Source of the DNA: an uncultured Haliea sp.
Lineage (GTDB): Bacteria > Pseudomonadota > Gammaproteobacteria > Pseudomonadales > Halieaceae
Assembly: GCA_913062625.1 (NCBI GenBank)
Contig: CAJXWP010000004.1
Coordinates: 33,398-97,397, forward strand
Direction of reading: 5' to 3'
Length of the DNA: 64,000 bases
Below the pieces are notes generated by a model, which did not search any database, had not been told where the DNA came from, and saw nothing but the letters and a program-made list of their open reading frames with translations. The translations under genes and the position numbers were made by a program. This document shows, in pieces, positions 27,181 to 36,286 of this stretch; within the stretch, counting starts at the first letter, position 1, and each line of letters starts with the position of its first letter.

Positions 27181-27849
27181 TTGAACACTGCAACTCTAGA
27201 CGCAATGCAGCTTACCCTTCAGGTTGCTAGTTTGGCTACGCTCATCATACTGATTCCTGGTGTGCTGCTAGCCTATGCATTCGCTCGATTTTCTTTTAGA
27301 GGAAAAAGAATTGCTTCCGCAATTGTTGGAATTACTCTAGTGTTGCCGCCTACAGCGGTTGGCTATTTATTGTTGCAGATTTTGGCGGCAGACGGACCTC
27401 TAGGGTTCAGAACTATAGGTTTTGACTTGAATATTTTATTAACTTGGAAAGCGGCGGTAGTAGCTTCTTCGGTAATGGCTTTGCCCTTGGTTGTCCGTAC
27501 AGCGCGAGTCGCTTTTGAAGGTGTTGATCCTCAGCTTGAGCAAATGGCAAGAACTTTGGGCTTTGGCCCGATTAAAACATTTTTTTTCTTCAGTTTGCCT
27601 TTAGCATCCAGAGGATTAATCGCTGCAGCCATTTTGGGTTTTACTAGAGCTGTAGGAGAGTTTGGAGCGACGGTTATAGTCGCGGGTAATATTCCTGGTA
27701 AAACTCAAACAATAGCTTCCGCAATTTTTTCTGCCCAACAAGTGGGTAACGAAAAAGAAGCCTACTTCCTATTGGGCTTAGCAATTATTATTGGGTTTGT
27801 TGCTATCTTCAGTGCTGAAACTCTTTCTGAAAGCAAGTACAAAAATTAG
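27181..27849 (+). CDS. modB: Molybdate ABC transporter permease ModB
   Basis: Inner-membrane permease of 222 aa with about five to six membrane segments. The cytoplasmic EAA loop that docks on ModC is visible ([19 protein letters not shown]), as is the ModB-typical [20 protein letters not shown]. The TTG start at 27181 is well supported by AAAGG 8 nt upstream (27168-27172). It sits 65 bp after modA and 17 bp before modC, which indicates one operon. Confidence 0.92.
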   Translation: MNTATLDAMQLTLQVASLATLIILIPGVLLAYAFARFSFRGKRIASAIVGITLVLPPTAVGYLLLQILAADGPLGFRTIGFDLNILLTWKAAVVASSVMALPLVVRTARVAFEGVDPQLEQMARTLGFGPIKTFFFFSLPLASRGLIAAAILGFTRAVGEFGATVIVAGNIPGKTQTIASAIFSAQQVGNEKEAYFLLGLAIIIGFVAIFSAETLSESKYKN

Positions 27850-27866
27850 AGAGCGTGTTGAGAAAT

Positions 27867-29006
27867 ATGACTGCTTTAAAACTTAGCTTTGCAATTACTT
27901 CAAGGTTTGAAGGTTTTGAATTAAACCTTGAAGCCGAATTTAGGCAGTTGGTGACAGGCGTTTTCGGTGTTTCTGGCGCCGGAAAAACACTGTTTCTTCG
28001 GTGTTTAGCAGGCTTAGAAAAAAACATTAGTGGTAACATTTTTTTCAATGGTACTGAATGGCTAAGCAGTGAAAAGCGGATTTTCCTTGGGCCAGAGGTT
28101 AGACGTATAGGGTATGTCCCTCAAAACGGGTTGTTATTTCCAAACAAAAATGTAATGCAAAATCTACTCATCGCGTCCCATAGAAGAAGAACAACAGAAG
28201 GCAATGGGCACACTGCAGTATCATTAGAATCAGTCTGCGAGCTACTTGAATTAGATGCGTTGCTTGAGAGGCCAATTAACAAACTATCTGGAGGCGAACG
28301 GCAAAGAATTGCATTAGGGCGTGCGATTTGTTCTGATCCCGATTTGCTACTATTAGATGAGCCTTTAGCTGCTCTCGATTTAAAATTAAAGCGCCAAATC
28401 TTACCTTTTCTTCGCCGCATTCGCGATGAGCTAAAAATACCTATGATTGTTATTTCTCATAGCCCTGTAGAGATTCAAGCGCTTTGCGATGAAGTATTAG
28501 TTATTCAGAACGGTAAAAAATTAGCTTTTGGTCAAACGCAAAAAATATTATTAAGTCAAAGTGTTCTTGAATTTACTCACGGAGAGAGTTACGAGAACAT
28601 ACTGCCTGTAAAAGTGCTTCTAAACTCAGAAGAGAGAAGCTCTAAAAGTGGAATGACTAGGCTTGAAATTTCAGATGGAGTTTCGAATAGTAAGTCCTCG
28701 CACAAGCTGATTATACGGAACGTCGACTTAAAGGCTGGTGAAAAGTTAATCGTCGGAATTCCTGCTAAAGATATTATACTTGCGACCCATAAGCCTCACG
28801 GTATTTCGGCGCAAAATATCATTCCCGCTTTTGTAAATGGCATAGAGACGGTAGGAGGTAAATGTTTGATTAGCAACGTCCTGTCTAATGAGAAATTTGA
28901 ACTTAACGTCGAATTGACTGTGCAAGGTTTACGTGACTTAAATTTGCAGATAGGGGATGCAGTGTTTCTTATTATTAAGTCAAGCGCGTGTATAGTCTAT
29001 CGATAG
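27867..29006 (+). CDS. modC: Molybdate ABC transporter ATPase ModC
   Basis: ATP-binding subunit of 379 aa that drives molybdate import. Walker A is GVSGAGKT, the Q-loop region is GYVPQNGLLFPN, the ABC signature is LSGGERQR and Walker B is LLLLDEPLAALD. The C-terminal ~130 residues (KLIVGIPAKDIILATHKPHG) resemble the Mop/TOBE domain that senses bound molybdate. Three starts compete within 12 nt (GTG 27855, TTG 27858, ATG 27867); the choice is not decisive. Completes modABC. Confidence 0.92.
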   Translation: MTALKLSFAITSRFEGFELNLEAEFRQLVTGVFGVSGAGKTLFLRCLAGLEKNISGNIFFNGTEWLSSEKRIFLGPEVRRIGYVPQNGLLFPNKNVMQNLLIASHRRRTTEGNGHTAVSLESVCELLELDALLERPINKLSGGERQRIALGRAICSDPDLLLLDEPLAALDLKLKRQILPFLRRIRDELKIPMIVISHSPVEIQALCDEVLVIQNGKKLAFGQTQKILLSQSVLEFTHGESYENILPVKVLLNSEERSSKSGMTRLEISDGVSNSKSSHKLIIRNVDLKAGEKLIVGIPAKDIILATHKPHGISAQNIIPAFVNGIETVGGKCLISNVLSNEKFELNVELTVQGLRDLNLQIGDAVFLIIKSSACIVYR

Positions 29007-29024
29007 TCACGTTATGGAAGATCA

Positions 29025-29316
29025 ATGGTGAACAATAAACAGTTACGGTTTGTCACTTACCTTCCCAGTCTTTTATTTGCGGCAGTTCAGAGCTTGCTAA
29101 TATTGCTGGCGCCTCTATTGGCGTTAAAGGGCGAAGCATCTTGGTTAGAGGCTGGTTTTCAATGGCGTTTTGAGCCCGCTTTTTATTGGTGGTTTGGGAG
29201 TGCTGTTTACGCCGGGAGTGGCAGCTACTGCGATTGGTGGGGTAGGTATAGTGGGTGCCGGGCTATTAATATGTTATGCCAAAGAAACCCTCGATAATCT
29301 GAGTACTGGAAATTGA
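29025..29316 (+). pseudogene. Small membrane protein, apparently frameshifted
   Basis: The ATG at 29025 opens a frame with a strong hydrophobic segment (SLLFAAVQSLLILLAPLLAL). After about codon 49 the frame gives a Trp/Tyr-rich, unlikely tail. The neighbouring frame from about 29175 instead reads PLFIGGLGVLFTPGVAATAI and ends AKETLDNLSTGN at TGA 29314, a convincing membrane-protein end. A single indel near CGCTTTTTATT (about 29177) would join them. I do not recognise the family. It follows modC by 18 bp and could have been the last gene of the mod transcript. Confidence 0.5.
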
Positions 29317-29419
29317 TTAGAATGATTGTCTTTTGGCAGATTTCGATTAAAACCATTGTTAATGGCTTTGATTTATTTCTTTAGATTTTGATGATTTTTT
29401 TATTTATAGAAAGGAAAGC

Positions 29420-29781
29420 ATGTCAATAATCTTAAAAGCAGTCATTTGTTAGTTGTGTCTAACTGCTTTAGGTTGACAGCTTGGTACTTTCGTTTAAAAC
29501 AGTGGGACAGCAAACCGTGGTATGTAGCAGCCTTTCTGAGTTGGTCCATTGCGTTTTTCGAGTATTCTGTTCATATCCCAGCGAATAGAATTGGAATTGA
29601 AGTGCTCACGCTGCCTCAGCTGCAGGTGTTGCAGGTAGCGATGTCTCTTCTTGTTTTTATCCCGTTTACAATTTTTGTCATGGGGGAGTCTATTAAGTTT
29701 GATTATATGTGGGCAATGATTTGCCTTATGGGCGCAGCCTATTTCATCTTTCGTAATACAGGAGGAGCTTTACGCTTGTAG
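29420..29781 (+). pseudogene. DUF486 (DMT-like) membrane protein with a frameshift
   Basis: The body matches DUF486 small multidrug-resistance-like proteins: WSIAFFEYSVHIPANRIGIE is the hallmark, followed by a C-terminal membrane segment. The true start is probably ATG 29420 with AAGGA 5 nt before it, giving MSIILKAVI, but that frame stops at TAG after ten codons. One extra T in the short T-run near 29445 would join it to LLVVSNCFRLTAWYF. A frame starting within 29446-29781 remains open but would lack the first membrane segment. Confidence 0.7.
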
Positions 29782-30194
29782 GAAATTTCTAGAATTTAGA
29801 AAAGATTATTGAGTAATGTTGACAATTATTTAGGCGAGTTATTTCGGATTAGGTTCAGCTCGCGGTCTAGCCATGCACTCGCTTCTTTAATTTTTTGGAG
29901 TAGTGTCAAAAGTGTAAGCTCATCACTTCTAAGTGAAAATACTCGGAACCCGAATGGTTTTGGTGGTTAGACAGATAGGGATGGGGCGATATAGCCGCGG
30001 AATAGTCGTCAACGAGGATAAAAGAGATAGCATAAGGGGTGAAACTAAACGCACATAAATCTCTGGCCGGTTGTGAAACGTGTGCCAGCGCAGATATTTT
30101 TGAAGCATGGGAGTCACCGTTTTAGGTTCGGCCTGCCAACTGGCTAATTATCTGCGGGGGTAACCAGGCCGATCCAGTGCAATGGGGGCGGGGT

Positions 30195-30320
30195 TTTATG
30201 TCGAAGAAAGGATTAGTCGACATCAGTCTCGGACAGTATCTGGTACCTTATACAGCTTCATTCAAGACTGACGGTGATGTCCTCTTCAGTAAGTAGAGCT
30301 TTTATACGCCCCTCTACTCC
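30195..30320 (+). repeat. Diverged interspersed repeat, copy 2
   Basis: Partner of 25201-25330 on the same strand. GACTGACGGTG (30266), TTCAGTAAG (30285) and GAGCTTT (30296) keep exactly the spacing of copy 1 (19 and 11 nt). Just after it AGTAGAG (30292-30298) and CTCTACT (30311-30317) form an inverted repeat that copy 1 lacks. The two copies bracket the MosA/B remnant, modABC and the DUF486 remnant. Confidence 0.6.
30198..30296 (+). CDS. 32-codon open frame in repeat copy 2
   Basis: ATG 30198 to TAG 30294-30296 encodes MSKKGLVDISLGQYLVPYTA and 12 more residues. The corresponding frame in copy 1 begins MSKQG and stops at once. It may be a relic of a longer coding element or chance. No ribosome site is evident. 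Confidence 0.2.
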   Translation: MSKKGLVDISLGQYLVPYTASFKTDGDVLFSK

Positions 30321-30489
30321 CTCTGAGCCTAACTAAGACGGTTGCGTTGGTCACTTTGTTAGCTTTTGAGGCAAGTTATCATTGGTAGACTTTAGGAGTG
30401 GATTGACGGATAAAGCCTTTTCGTTTTTAGGAACTCTCGATAGACTGTTTTCTTACCCGGCGGCGCAAAGGCATAACGGAGCCAAAAAA

Positions 30490-31170
30490 ATGAACCTGTT
30501 AAAAGCAGCAACTGCAGCACTCCTCATGAGCATCTCTGCTACGGTATTTGCTCAGGCTGCAAAAACGCCAGAACCTTCTCCCGCACAAATAGCTCAATGG
30601 AGGGCCGCTGCCGAAGAGGGCGACGCGCCTGCTCAATGGGCGCTTGGCTTTTCATATGCAGAGGGTCGCGGCGTTTCTGAGGATAACGCTGTTGCCGCGA
30701 AGTGGTTCACCAAGGCCGCAGAGCAGGGGTATGAAAGGGCTCAATACTATCTGGGTTTGATGTATGACAACGGTGAAGGCGTCCCTGAAGATGATGGCAC
30801 TGCTATTAAGTGGTACACCAGAGCAGCAGAGCAGGGGGATGTTAATGCTCAGTTCTTGCTTGCATATAAGTATGAAAAAGGTACGGGAGTGGCGCAAGAT
30901 GATGTCGCCGCTGTTAAGTGGTATACAAAGGCTGCGGAGCAAGGAGATGCCACTGCTCAATCCGGTTTGGGGGACCTGTATGCCGATGGCAAAGGCGTGC
31001 CTGAAGATGATGCGCTTGCTTATATGTGGTGGAACCTCGCGGCAGCACAAGGAAATGAGAAGGCGAGACAAGGTAAGGACAGCGTCCAAGAACGCATGAC
31101 CCCTGCGGAGGTAGCAGAAGGCCAACGGTTAAGCCGTGAGTGTTTGGCTCAGGAGTATAAGGGTTGTTAA
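30490..31170 (+). CDS. Secreted Sel1-repeat protein
   Basis: Protein of 226 aa; ATG 30490 is supported by GGAG 8 nt upstream and gives a signal peptide cleaved near VFAQA. The mature part holds about four Sel1-like (TPR-type) 36-residue repeats, each with the AAEQGxxxAQxxLGxxYxxGxGVxxD pattern, for example AEQGYERAQYYLGLMYDNGE. The last unit has the common variant AYMWWNLAAAQGN. Sel1 proteins mediate protein contacts in the periplasm. The partner is unknown. An in-frame upstream extension to 30382 lacks a ribosome site and would hide the signal. Confidence 0.88.
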   Translation: MNLLKAATAALLMSISATVFAQAAKTPEPSPAQIAQWRAAAEEGDAPAQWALGFSYAEGRGVSEDNAVAAKWFTKAAEQGYERAQYYLGLMYDNGEGVPEDDGTAIKWYTRAAEQGDVNAQFLLAYKYEKGTGVAQDDVAAVKWYTKAAEQGDATAQSGLGDLYADGKGVPEDDALAYMWWNLAAAQGNEKARQGKDSVQERMTPAEVAEGQRLSRECLAQEYKGC

Positions 31171-31453
31171 ACACCGGGTAAGTATTCGCGCAACCAGCGG
31201 GACGCCCAAGCGCGCGGTAACAGTCACGGCGGCATCAGAAGTAGGGCGTTACCCAGTTTAAAGCACTTCTAGAAAAGACTAGAATCTACTGATCGTGTTT
31301 GGCGCCGGTTAAAACAGACTTTGGGCTTACACTTAAAACTGCGAGCCTTCTGTGCCAGAGATGAGGTCCATCTTACTGGGTTGTATAATTGTGAGGAGCC
31401 TTGGCGAAAATTTTTCTTGAATACTATCGTAGAAAGCGACGCTGGACAAAAAT

Positions 31454-32551
31454 ATGAACAACACTGAAGATGAGATCATTGTAGAAAAAATCCAGAGGGT
31501 AGCACTGGATACAATTATTAAAATAGGGATTTTGCTGGCCATTATGGTTTGGTGCTTCGAAATCATGTCGCCATTCCTTCACCCTATTATTTGGGGCGTC
31601 ATCATAGCCGCTGCAGCGTATGAGAGCTTCCTTCGCCTATCAAAGAAAATGGGCCATCGCCCAATATTGGCTGCAATTCTTACGACACTTATCTTCCTTG
31701 CGGTGACGATTGTGCCGGTCGTGTTATTGACCGAAAGCATGGCAACAGGCGCGGAGGCGCTTGCCGATGACGCCAAGCGGGGCACATTGAAAATCCCTCC
31801 GCCGCCAGAAAGTGTTGCGGGCTGGCCGCTGATTGGGGAGAAATTGCATGGAATATGGCACAAAGCTTCAGTGGATATTACAGTAGTGTTGAAACAATTT
31901 GCTCCTCAGTTGAAGGACATGGGGAGTTGGTTGTTATCAGCGGCGGCTGGCGCGGGGTATGGCCTGTTGCAATTTGCACTATCCATCCTGATCGCAGGGT
32001 TGTTGTTGGCTAATGCTGATACAGCATTGCTTGCCATTAATGCGTTAGCGACGCGTGTGGCCGGCAGGGACGGTATTAAGTTTGTAGAAATTGCTGCAAA
32101 AACAGTGAGAGGCGTGACCCGGGGGGTTCTAGGTGTTGCCGTCATCCAGGGGATATTGGCCGGTCTGGGTTTTCTGGTTGTAGGTATCCCAGGTGCTGGT
32201 TTGTGGGCATTCGTGGCTATGGTGCTTGCGGTTATCCAAATTGGAATATTACCGGTGACACTTCCTGCCATCATCTACGTTTTCGCAACCGCTGAACCAT
32301 TGACAGCTATTTTGTTCCTGATCTGGAGTATCGTGATCAGCACCATTGATAACGTCCTTAAACCACTGTTGATGGGGAAAGGAGCCGCGGTGCCTATCCC
32401 CATTATTTTTATCGGTGCTATAGGGGGCTTCATAGCGACAGGGATATTGGGTCTTTTTACCGGTGCTATTATCCTCTCGATAGGCTACACGCTCTACAAA
32501 ACATGGGTTGAACAAACACCTGTTGAAACGATCAGTAAGCAGGCAGAATAA
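31454..32551 (+). CDS. AI-2E family transporter
   Basis: Membrane protein of 365 aa with about eight helices arranged as in the AI-2E (YdiK/PerM/TqsA) family: two N-terminal helices (FLHPIIWGVIIAAAAYESFL), a periplasmic loop with LADDAKRGTLKIPPPPESVAG, then ARTVRG-like KTVRGVTRGVLGVAVIQGIL and a C-terminal pair with DNVLKPLLMGKGAAVP. Some members export AI-2 and others act in cation/proton exchange, so signal export should not be assumed. The ribosome site is weak. No luxS is near. Confidence 0.87.
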   Translation: MNNTEDEIIVEKIQRVALDTIIKIGILLAIMVWCFEIMSPFLHPIIWGVIIAAAAYESFLRLSKKMGHRPILAAILTTLIFLAVTIVPVVLLTESMATGAEALADDAKRGTLKIPPPPESVAGWPLIGEKLHGIWHKASVDITVVLKQFAPQLKDMGSWLLSAAAGAGYGLLQFALSILIAGLLLANADTALLAINALATRVAGRDGIKFVEIAAKTVRGVTRGVLGVAVIQGILAGLGFLVVGIPGAGLWAFVAMVLAVIQIGILPVTLPAIIYVFATAEPLTAILFLIWSIVISTIDNVLKPLLMGKGAAVPIPIIFIGAIGGFIATGILGLFTGAIILSIGYTLYKTWVEQTPVETISKQAE

Positions 32552-32636
32552 CACCCGGTTATGACAGGAAAATCTGCGAGAAGAGATGAATCTCTGCTTA
32601 ATGCTATCGTTGTAAAATTCGCCACTTACGATGGCG

Positions 32637-33440
32637 TCAGAAGCGATATTTCATCGCAACCCGCGGTTGGGTGGCGTTGCCGTTATCAGCGCCAACATTC
32701 TCACGCCTAAGCACAAATATTCTGCGCCCAAGGCTATACGCGGTATAGAGGACCATATTAGATTAGAGCTCAAGCGCAGGGTTTGTTTGTAGGCGTCATC
32801 GCCAAGGAAGTCGGGGCTTACGACATCAACGATGCCAAATGTGAAGTTGGAGCGTAATTCCCCCGCATCCCACCAGTGTTGAATAAAAGTATACCCTGCT
32901 AAAACATCAAAAAGCGTTAGCTCGCCGTTGTTGAGGTTGACCACGCCGTCGTAGTTGCCGATGCTGGATAGGTCGTTCACACAGCATCCTATACCGTTAC
33001 CGGCACTGATCTGAAATACCAGCGCGTCGCGAGAGTCAAAGGTGAGAATGATAAAACGTCCGCACAAAGCGACGCCTCCGCCGAATTTTTTTTGACACTT
33101 GTACTCAAGTTTTTCCACGAATCTGTCTAAGCAGTATTGCGAGTTTTATATGCTGCCGCTGCTCTGGGGTGAAAGCGAGCGGCCAACACTATGTCGGTGA
33201 GTCGACTGATGCCGAAACCATTCTGGAGTTCTGGATCGGGGTCTTCTAGCGCGAACTGGAGTTTATATTCCTTACCAGTTCTCGGCATAAAGCGGACATG
33301 ACTCTGGCGCAGTCAAGGTGCTAAACCCGCTATAGCGATGGTCGTTTCAGCGCTAAAGACACCGGCATCTGATGGGTTGACTAGACCGGCAAACTGAAAT
33401 TCTCTGTTGCTATTTCCTAACAGTGAAGTATTGATCACTG
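32637..33440 (-). pseudogene. DcaP-like outer-membrane porin remnant
   Basis: Minus-strand fragments in all three frames together resemble the DcaP-type porin. The upstream part reads LRQSHVRFMPRTGKEYKLQF then EDPDPELQ; a shifted frame gives IKLAILLRQIRGKT; the longest open piece (32651-33118) has QISAGNGIGCCVNDLSSIG, DVLAGYTFIQHWW and LRLSSNLIW then GAEYL. The last shift is near 32705, after which ENVGADNGNATQPRVAMKYR ends in Phe and TGA at 32637, a typical barrel C-terminus. Several independent breaks show long decay. The 5' limit near 33440 is approximate. Confidence 0.65.
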
Positions 33441-33837
33441 TCGCATGCTATTCACAAGAATATTCACCGGTGTACTTTTCCATGACGTTATTTGCATAAG
33501 CAGCTTTTCACAAGCACTATAACCTACATAACGACGTCTATGACGCTCATAACTTTCGTTAAAAGACTGGCACATTGGGATGTTGTAACGGAGACTCCTG
33601 CGAGTCAACCCGTCACCCCAAACTAGGCCGTAAGAGGCCTAAAAGTAGGCATTTGCATAATGTTGCTTCGGGTTTTAATAGGGTATCTTATCAGCTAGAA
33701 GCATTTTAACATTGATGCTGTCTGCTTAACCTTTCTGTTTGCAGGGGCTTCTCAACTCACGGAAAGCACAAAACAGTGGGGCTGAAACTTTGGTAGAGTG
33801 GGGCACACAGAGCATTGTTAGCACTTTAGGAGACAGT
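33441..33837. other. Intergenic region
   Basis: About 400 bp between the divergent porin remnant and the barrel protein at 33838. AGGCC-gtaaga-GGCCT forms a short palindrome near 33626. No gene is supported here; the promoter for 33838 should be near the right end. Confidence 0.35.
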
Positions 33838-34650
33838 ATGAAGACTTATAGCTTTGCCATTACCCTGATTATGGCAGCGACATTCGTCGCGGTTTCTTCC
33901 GCATCTGCAGACGAGGCCAGTGAAATGGCCAAGAAGCTCGCTAACCCGATTTCAAGTCTAATCAGTTTGCCCATTCAGGCCAATTACGATGAGAACTTGG
34001 GCTCCAGTGAAGAGGGCGAGCGGTGGCTCGTTAATGTTCAACCTGTCATTCCAATCTCATTAAATGAAGACTGGAATGTGATCTCCCGCACCATTATCCC
34101 GTTGATAGATCAGAAGAATGTGCCATTGCCGGGTATGGAAAAAAGCGGCTTAGGCGATATCACCCAGAGCATTTTCTTTTCACCTAAGGCGCCCACTTCA
34201 TCGGGTTGGATTTGGGGGGTAGGGCCAGTGCTGTCCCTCGATACCGCAACTGATGATACGTTGGGCGCCGAAAAGTGGGGCGCCGGGCCTACTGGTGTTG
34301 CTTTAAAGCAGGAAGGGTCTTGGACCTATGGTGCGCTTGTCTCTCAGGTTAATTCTTTTGCCGGTGAAGGCGGCCGAGAGGATATCAGTGCTGCGTTTGT
34401 GCAGCCTTTCATTTCGTACGTGACCAGCACAAAAACCACGATCAGTTTGAATACCGAATCCTCCTACAACTGGAAAGGCAATGAATGGTCAGTGCCTGTT
34501 AATCTATTTGTAGCCCAAATGCTCAAGGCCGGTGACCAGCTTCTGCAGGTTGGGGTTGGTGCACGTTACTGGGCGGAAGCTCCGGATTACGGCCCTGAGG
34601 GCTGGGGCCTGCGTCTACAATTGACGTTGCTGTTCCCGAAAAAAACGTAG
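33838..34650 (+). CDS. Outer-membrane beta-barrel protein
   Basis: Protein of 270 aa. ATG 33838 with AGGAG 5 nt upstream opens a signal peptide (SFAITLIMAATFVAVSSASA) that is expected to be cleaved before DEASEMAK. The mature part has alternating amphipathic strands (WLVNVQPVIPISLNEDWNVI, WIWGVGPVLSLDTATDD, LQVGVGARYWAEAPDYGPEG) ending LRLQLTLLFPKKT. It resembles transporter-like barrels of the phenol meta-cleavage (MetA-pathway) group. An in-frame upstream extension lacks a ribosome site. A DUF1254 protein follows 35 bp downstream and may be cotranscribed. Confidence 0.8.
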   Translation: MKTYSFAITLIMAATFVAVSSASADEASEMAKKLANPISSLISLPIQANYDENLGSSEEGERWLVNVQPVIPISLNEDWNVISRTIIPLIDQKNVPLPGMEKSGLGDITQSIFFSPKAPTSSGWIWGVGPVLSLDTATDDTLGAEKWGAGPTGVALKQEGSWTYGALVSQVNSFAGEGGREDISAAFVQPFISYVTSTKTTISLNTESSYNWKGNEWSVPVNLFVAQMLKAGDQLLQVGVGARYWAEAPDYGPEGWGLRLQLTLLFPKKT

Positions 34651-34685
34651 AGTGTAAAAAAATCAATGTTTAACGAGGTGTCAAC

Positions 34686-36221
34686 GTGATCAAGCAAATA
34701 ATCTTACCGGTTTTAGCGATTTCGATGGGGTGCACTAGCGCTTATGCACAGGACCCAACGTCGGGGTTTAATAATGTAATACCCGAATCTATTCTCACGC
34801 CTGATAGCGTCGAGACCTCCATCGGAAAGCTCACCTTCTTTGACGGAATGCCCGACCCCGAAACCGTCGTTACGGTTTACGATAACCTGGATACTATCAG
34901 AGCGACAGAGGCGTTTCTAAATATGGTGCCAGCCGCTTCAATGGAAGGAATGCGTGTCGGATTAGAAAGTATTGGCTCTGTCGAATCGAACCAGGTGATG
35001 ATGTTCGATCGATTACTCGACTCTAACCCGCTTTTTCTTACTGGCAATACCGATACCGTATACTCACTTGTTATGTTTGACCTTGAGCGCGATGGTCCCA
35101 CTGTCGTGGAAATCCCTGCCGGAAGCGGCCCCAGCACCGTTAATGATGCGTACTTCCGTTTTGTGACGGACATGGGGGCGCCCGGACCGGACCGTGGTAA
35201 AGGAGGCAAGTATCTCATTTTGCCGGAGTCTTATGATGGTGAGGTTCCGGAGGGTTATTTTGAGGCCCGGTCGCCTTCCAGCACTAATTTGATGGTGTTG
35301 AGGGGCTTTCTGGTTGACGGAAAAACAGATGCAGCCGTCCAGTCGGTTAAGGAAGGCTTGAAAATTTACCCGCTGAGTCAGAAAGATAATCCACCCGCCA
35401 TGGAATTTATCAGTGGGTCAACAATTCCTTTTAACACCGTGCACGCCAACGATTTCAGTTTCTTTGAGGAAATCAATGATGTGATCCAGAGAGAGCCCGT
35501 CGGTTTCCTTGATCCGGAACTGCGTGGCCAATTGTCGAGTATCGGTATTCAGAAGGGTAAAGTGTTCGATCCCGACGAGCGCATGCAGAAAATCATGGCA
35601 GACGGTGTCGCTATCGGTAATGCGACTGCCCGAGCACTGTTGCTCAGTCCAAGAAATCAATCGGCCTACTACTATGATGACAGCCAATGGTTTAACGCTT
35701 TTGTTGGCGGAGATTATCAGTGGCTGATCGATGGCGGCGACGGTGGGCGTAATCTCGATGCACGCACCGCATTCTTTTATGGGTACACGTTAAACACGCC
35801 TGCGATGGTGTTGAAAATGGTCGGCGTCGGATCACAATATGCTGTTGCCGCAGCTGATAAAGACGGTCATTACCTAGACGGTAGCAAGACATACCGTTTG
35901 AAAATTCCTGCCGATGTTCCGGCAAAAGATTTTTGGTCGGTCGTACTTTATGACCCGCAGACCAGGAGCGAGCTTCAAACGGAGCAACCATTTCCAAGCA
36001 GAAACAACCAGCGTGACGAGCTTGAAGTCGCCAGTGATGGGTCGGTTGAGCTCTATTTTGGCCCGACGGCACCCGAAGGCAAGGAAGGGAATTGGGTGCA
36101 GACGATTCCTGGCAAAGGATGGTGGGCGGTACTGCGCCTTTATGGTCCACTGGAGCCCTGGTTTGACCAGACTTGGCGCCCAGGGGACTTCGAGCTTATA
36201 GAGGGCGACGGCAACTTGTAG
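34686..36221 (+). CDS. Exported DUF1254/DUF1214 protein
   Basis: Protein of 511 aa with an N-terminal signal peptide (IILPVLAISMGCTSAYA). The first half is DUF1254-like (TDTVYSLVMFDLERDGPTVV, YLILPESYDGEVPEGYFEAR) and the second is DUF1214-like (GSKTYRLKIPADVPAKDFW, VVLYDPQTRSELQ). These domains occur together in secreted proteins of unknown function. GTG 34686 is preceded by GAGG. The gene follows the barrel protein closely, suggesting a shared role in the envelope. Confidence 0.87.
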   Translation: MIKQIILPVLAISMGCTSAYAQDPTSGFNNVIPESILTPDSVETSIGKLTFFDGMPDPETVVTVYDNLDTIRATEAFLNMVPAASMEGMRVGLESIGSVESNQVMMFDRLLDSNPLFLTGNTDTVYSLVMFDLERDGPTVVEIPAGSGPSTVNDAYFRFVTDMGAPGPDRGKGGKYLILPESYDGEVPEGYFEARSPSSTNLMVLRGFLVDGKTDAAVQSVKEGLKIYPLSQKDNPPAMEFISGSTIPFNTVHANDFSFFEEINDVIQREPVGFLDPELRGQLSSIGIQKGKVFDPDERMQKIMADGVAIGNATARALLLSPRNQSAYYYDDSQWFNAFVGGDYQWLIDGGDGGRNLDARTAFFYGYTLNTPAMVLKMVGVGSQYAVAAADKDGHYLDGSKTYRLKIPADVPAKDFWSVVLYDPQTRSELQTEQPFPSRNNQRDELEVASDGSVELYFGPTAPEGKEGNWVQTIPGKGWWAVLRLYGPLEPWFDQTWRPGDFELIEGDGNL

Positions 36222-36248
36222 ACCATCTCACAGATGGCGACAGGTATC

Positions 36249-36286
36249 AGCACAATAAACCGGCCTGCTAACGGCTTTATTGTGCT
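36249..36286. terminator. Strong 11-bp inverted repeat
   Basis: AGCACAATAAA (36249-36259) is perfectly repeated in inverted form as TTTATTGTGCT (36276-36286), 28 bp after the DUF1254 stop. An A-run rather than a T-run follows on the plus strand, so it may block transcription by structure only. Confidence 0.45.

Larger units (their letters stand above)
29782..30489. other. Long non-coding gap containing repeat copy 2
   Basis: About 700 bp between the DUF486 remnant and the Sel1 protein. Most of it has no gene I can support. It contains the second copy of the interspersed repeat (30195-30320) with a 32-codon open frame. The Sel1 gene promoter should be near the right end. Confidence 0.5.

Noticed and set aside
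31454..32551. AI-2E transporter as proof of AI-2 signalling
   Set aside because: The family includes cation/proton exchangers and no luxS or lsr gene is in the window.
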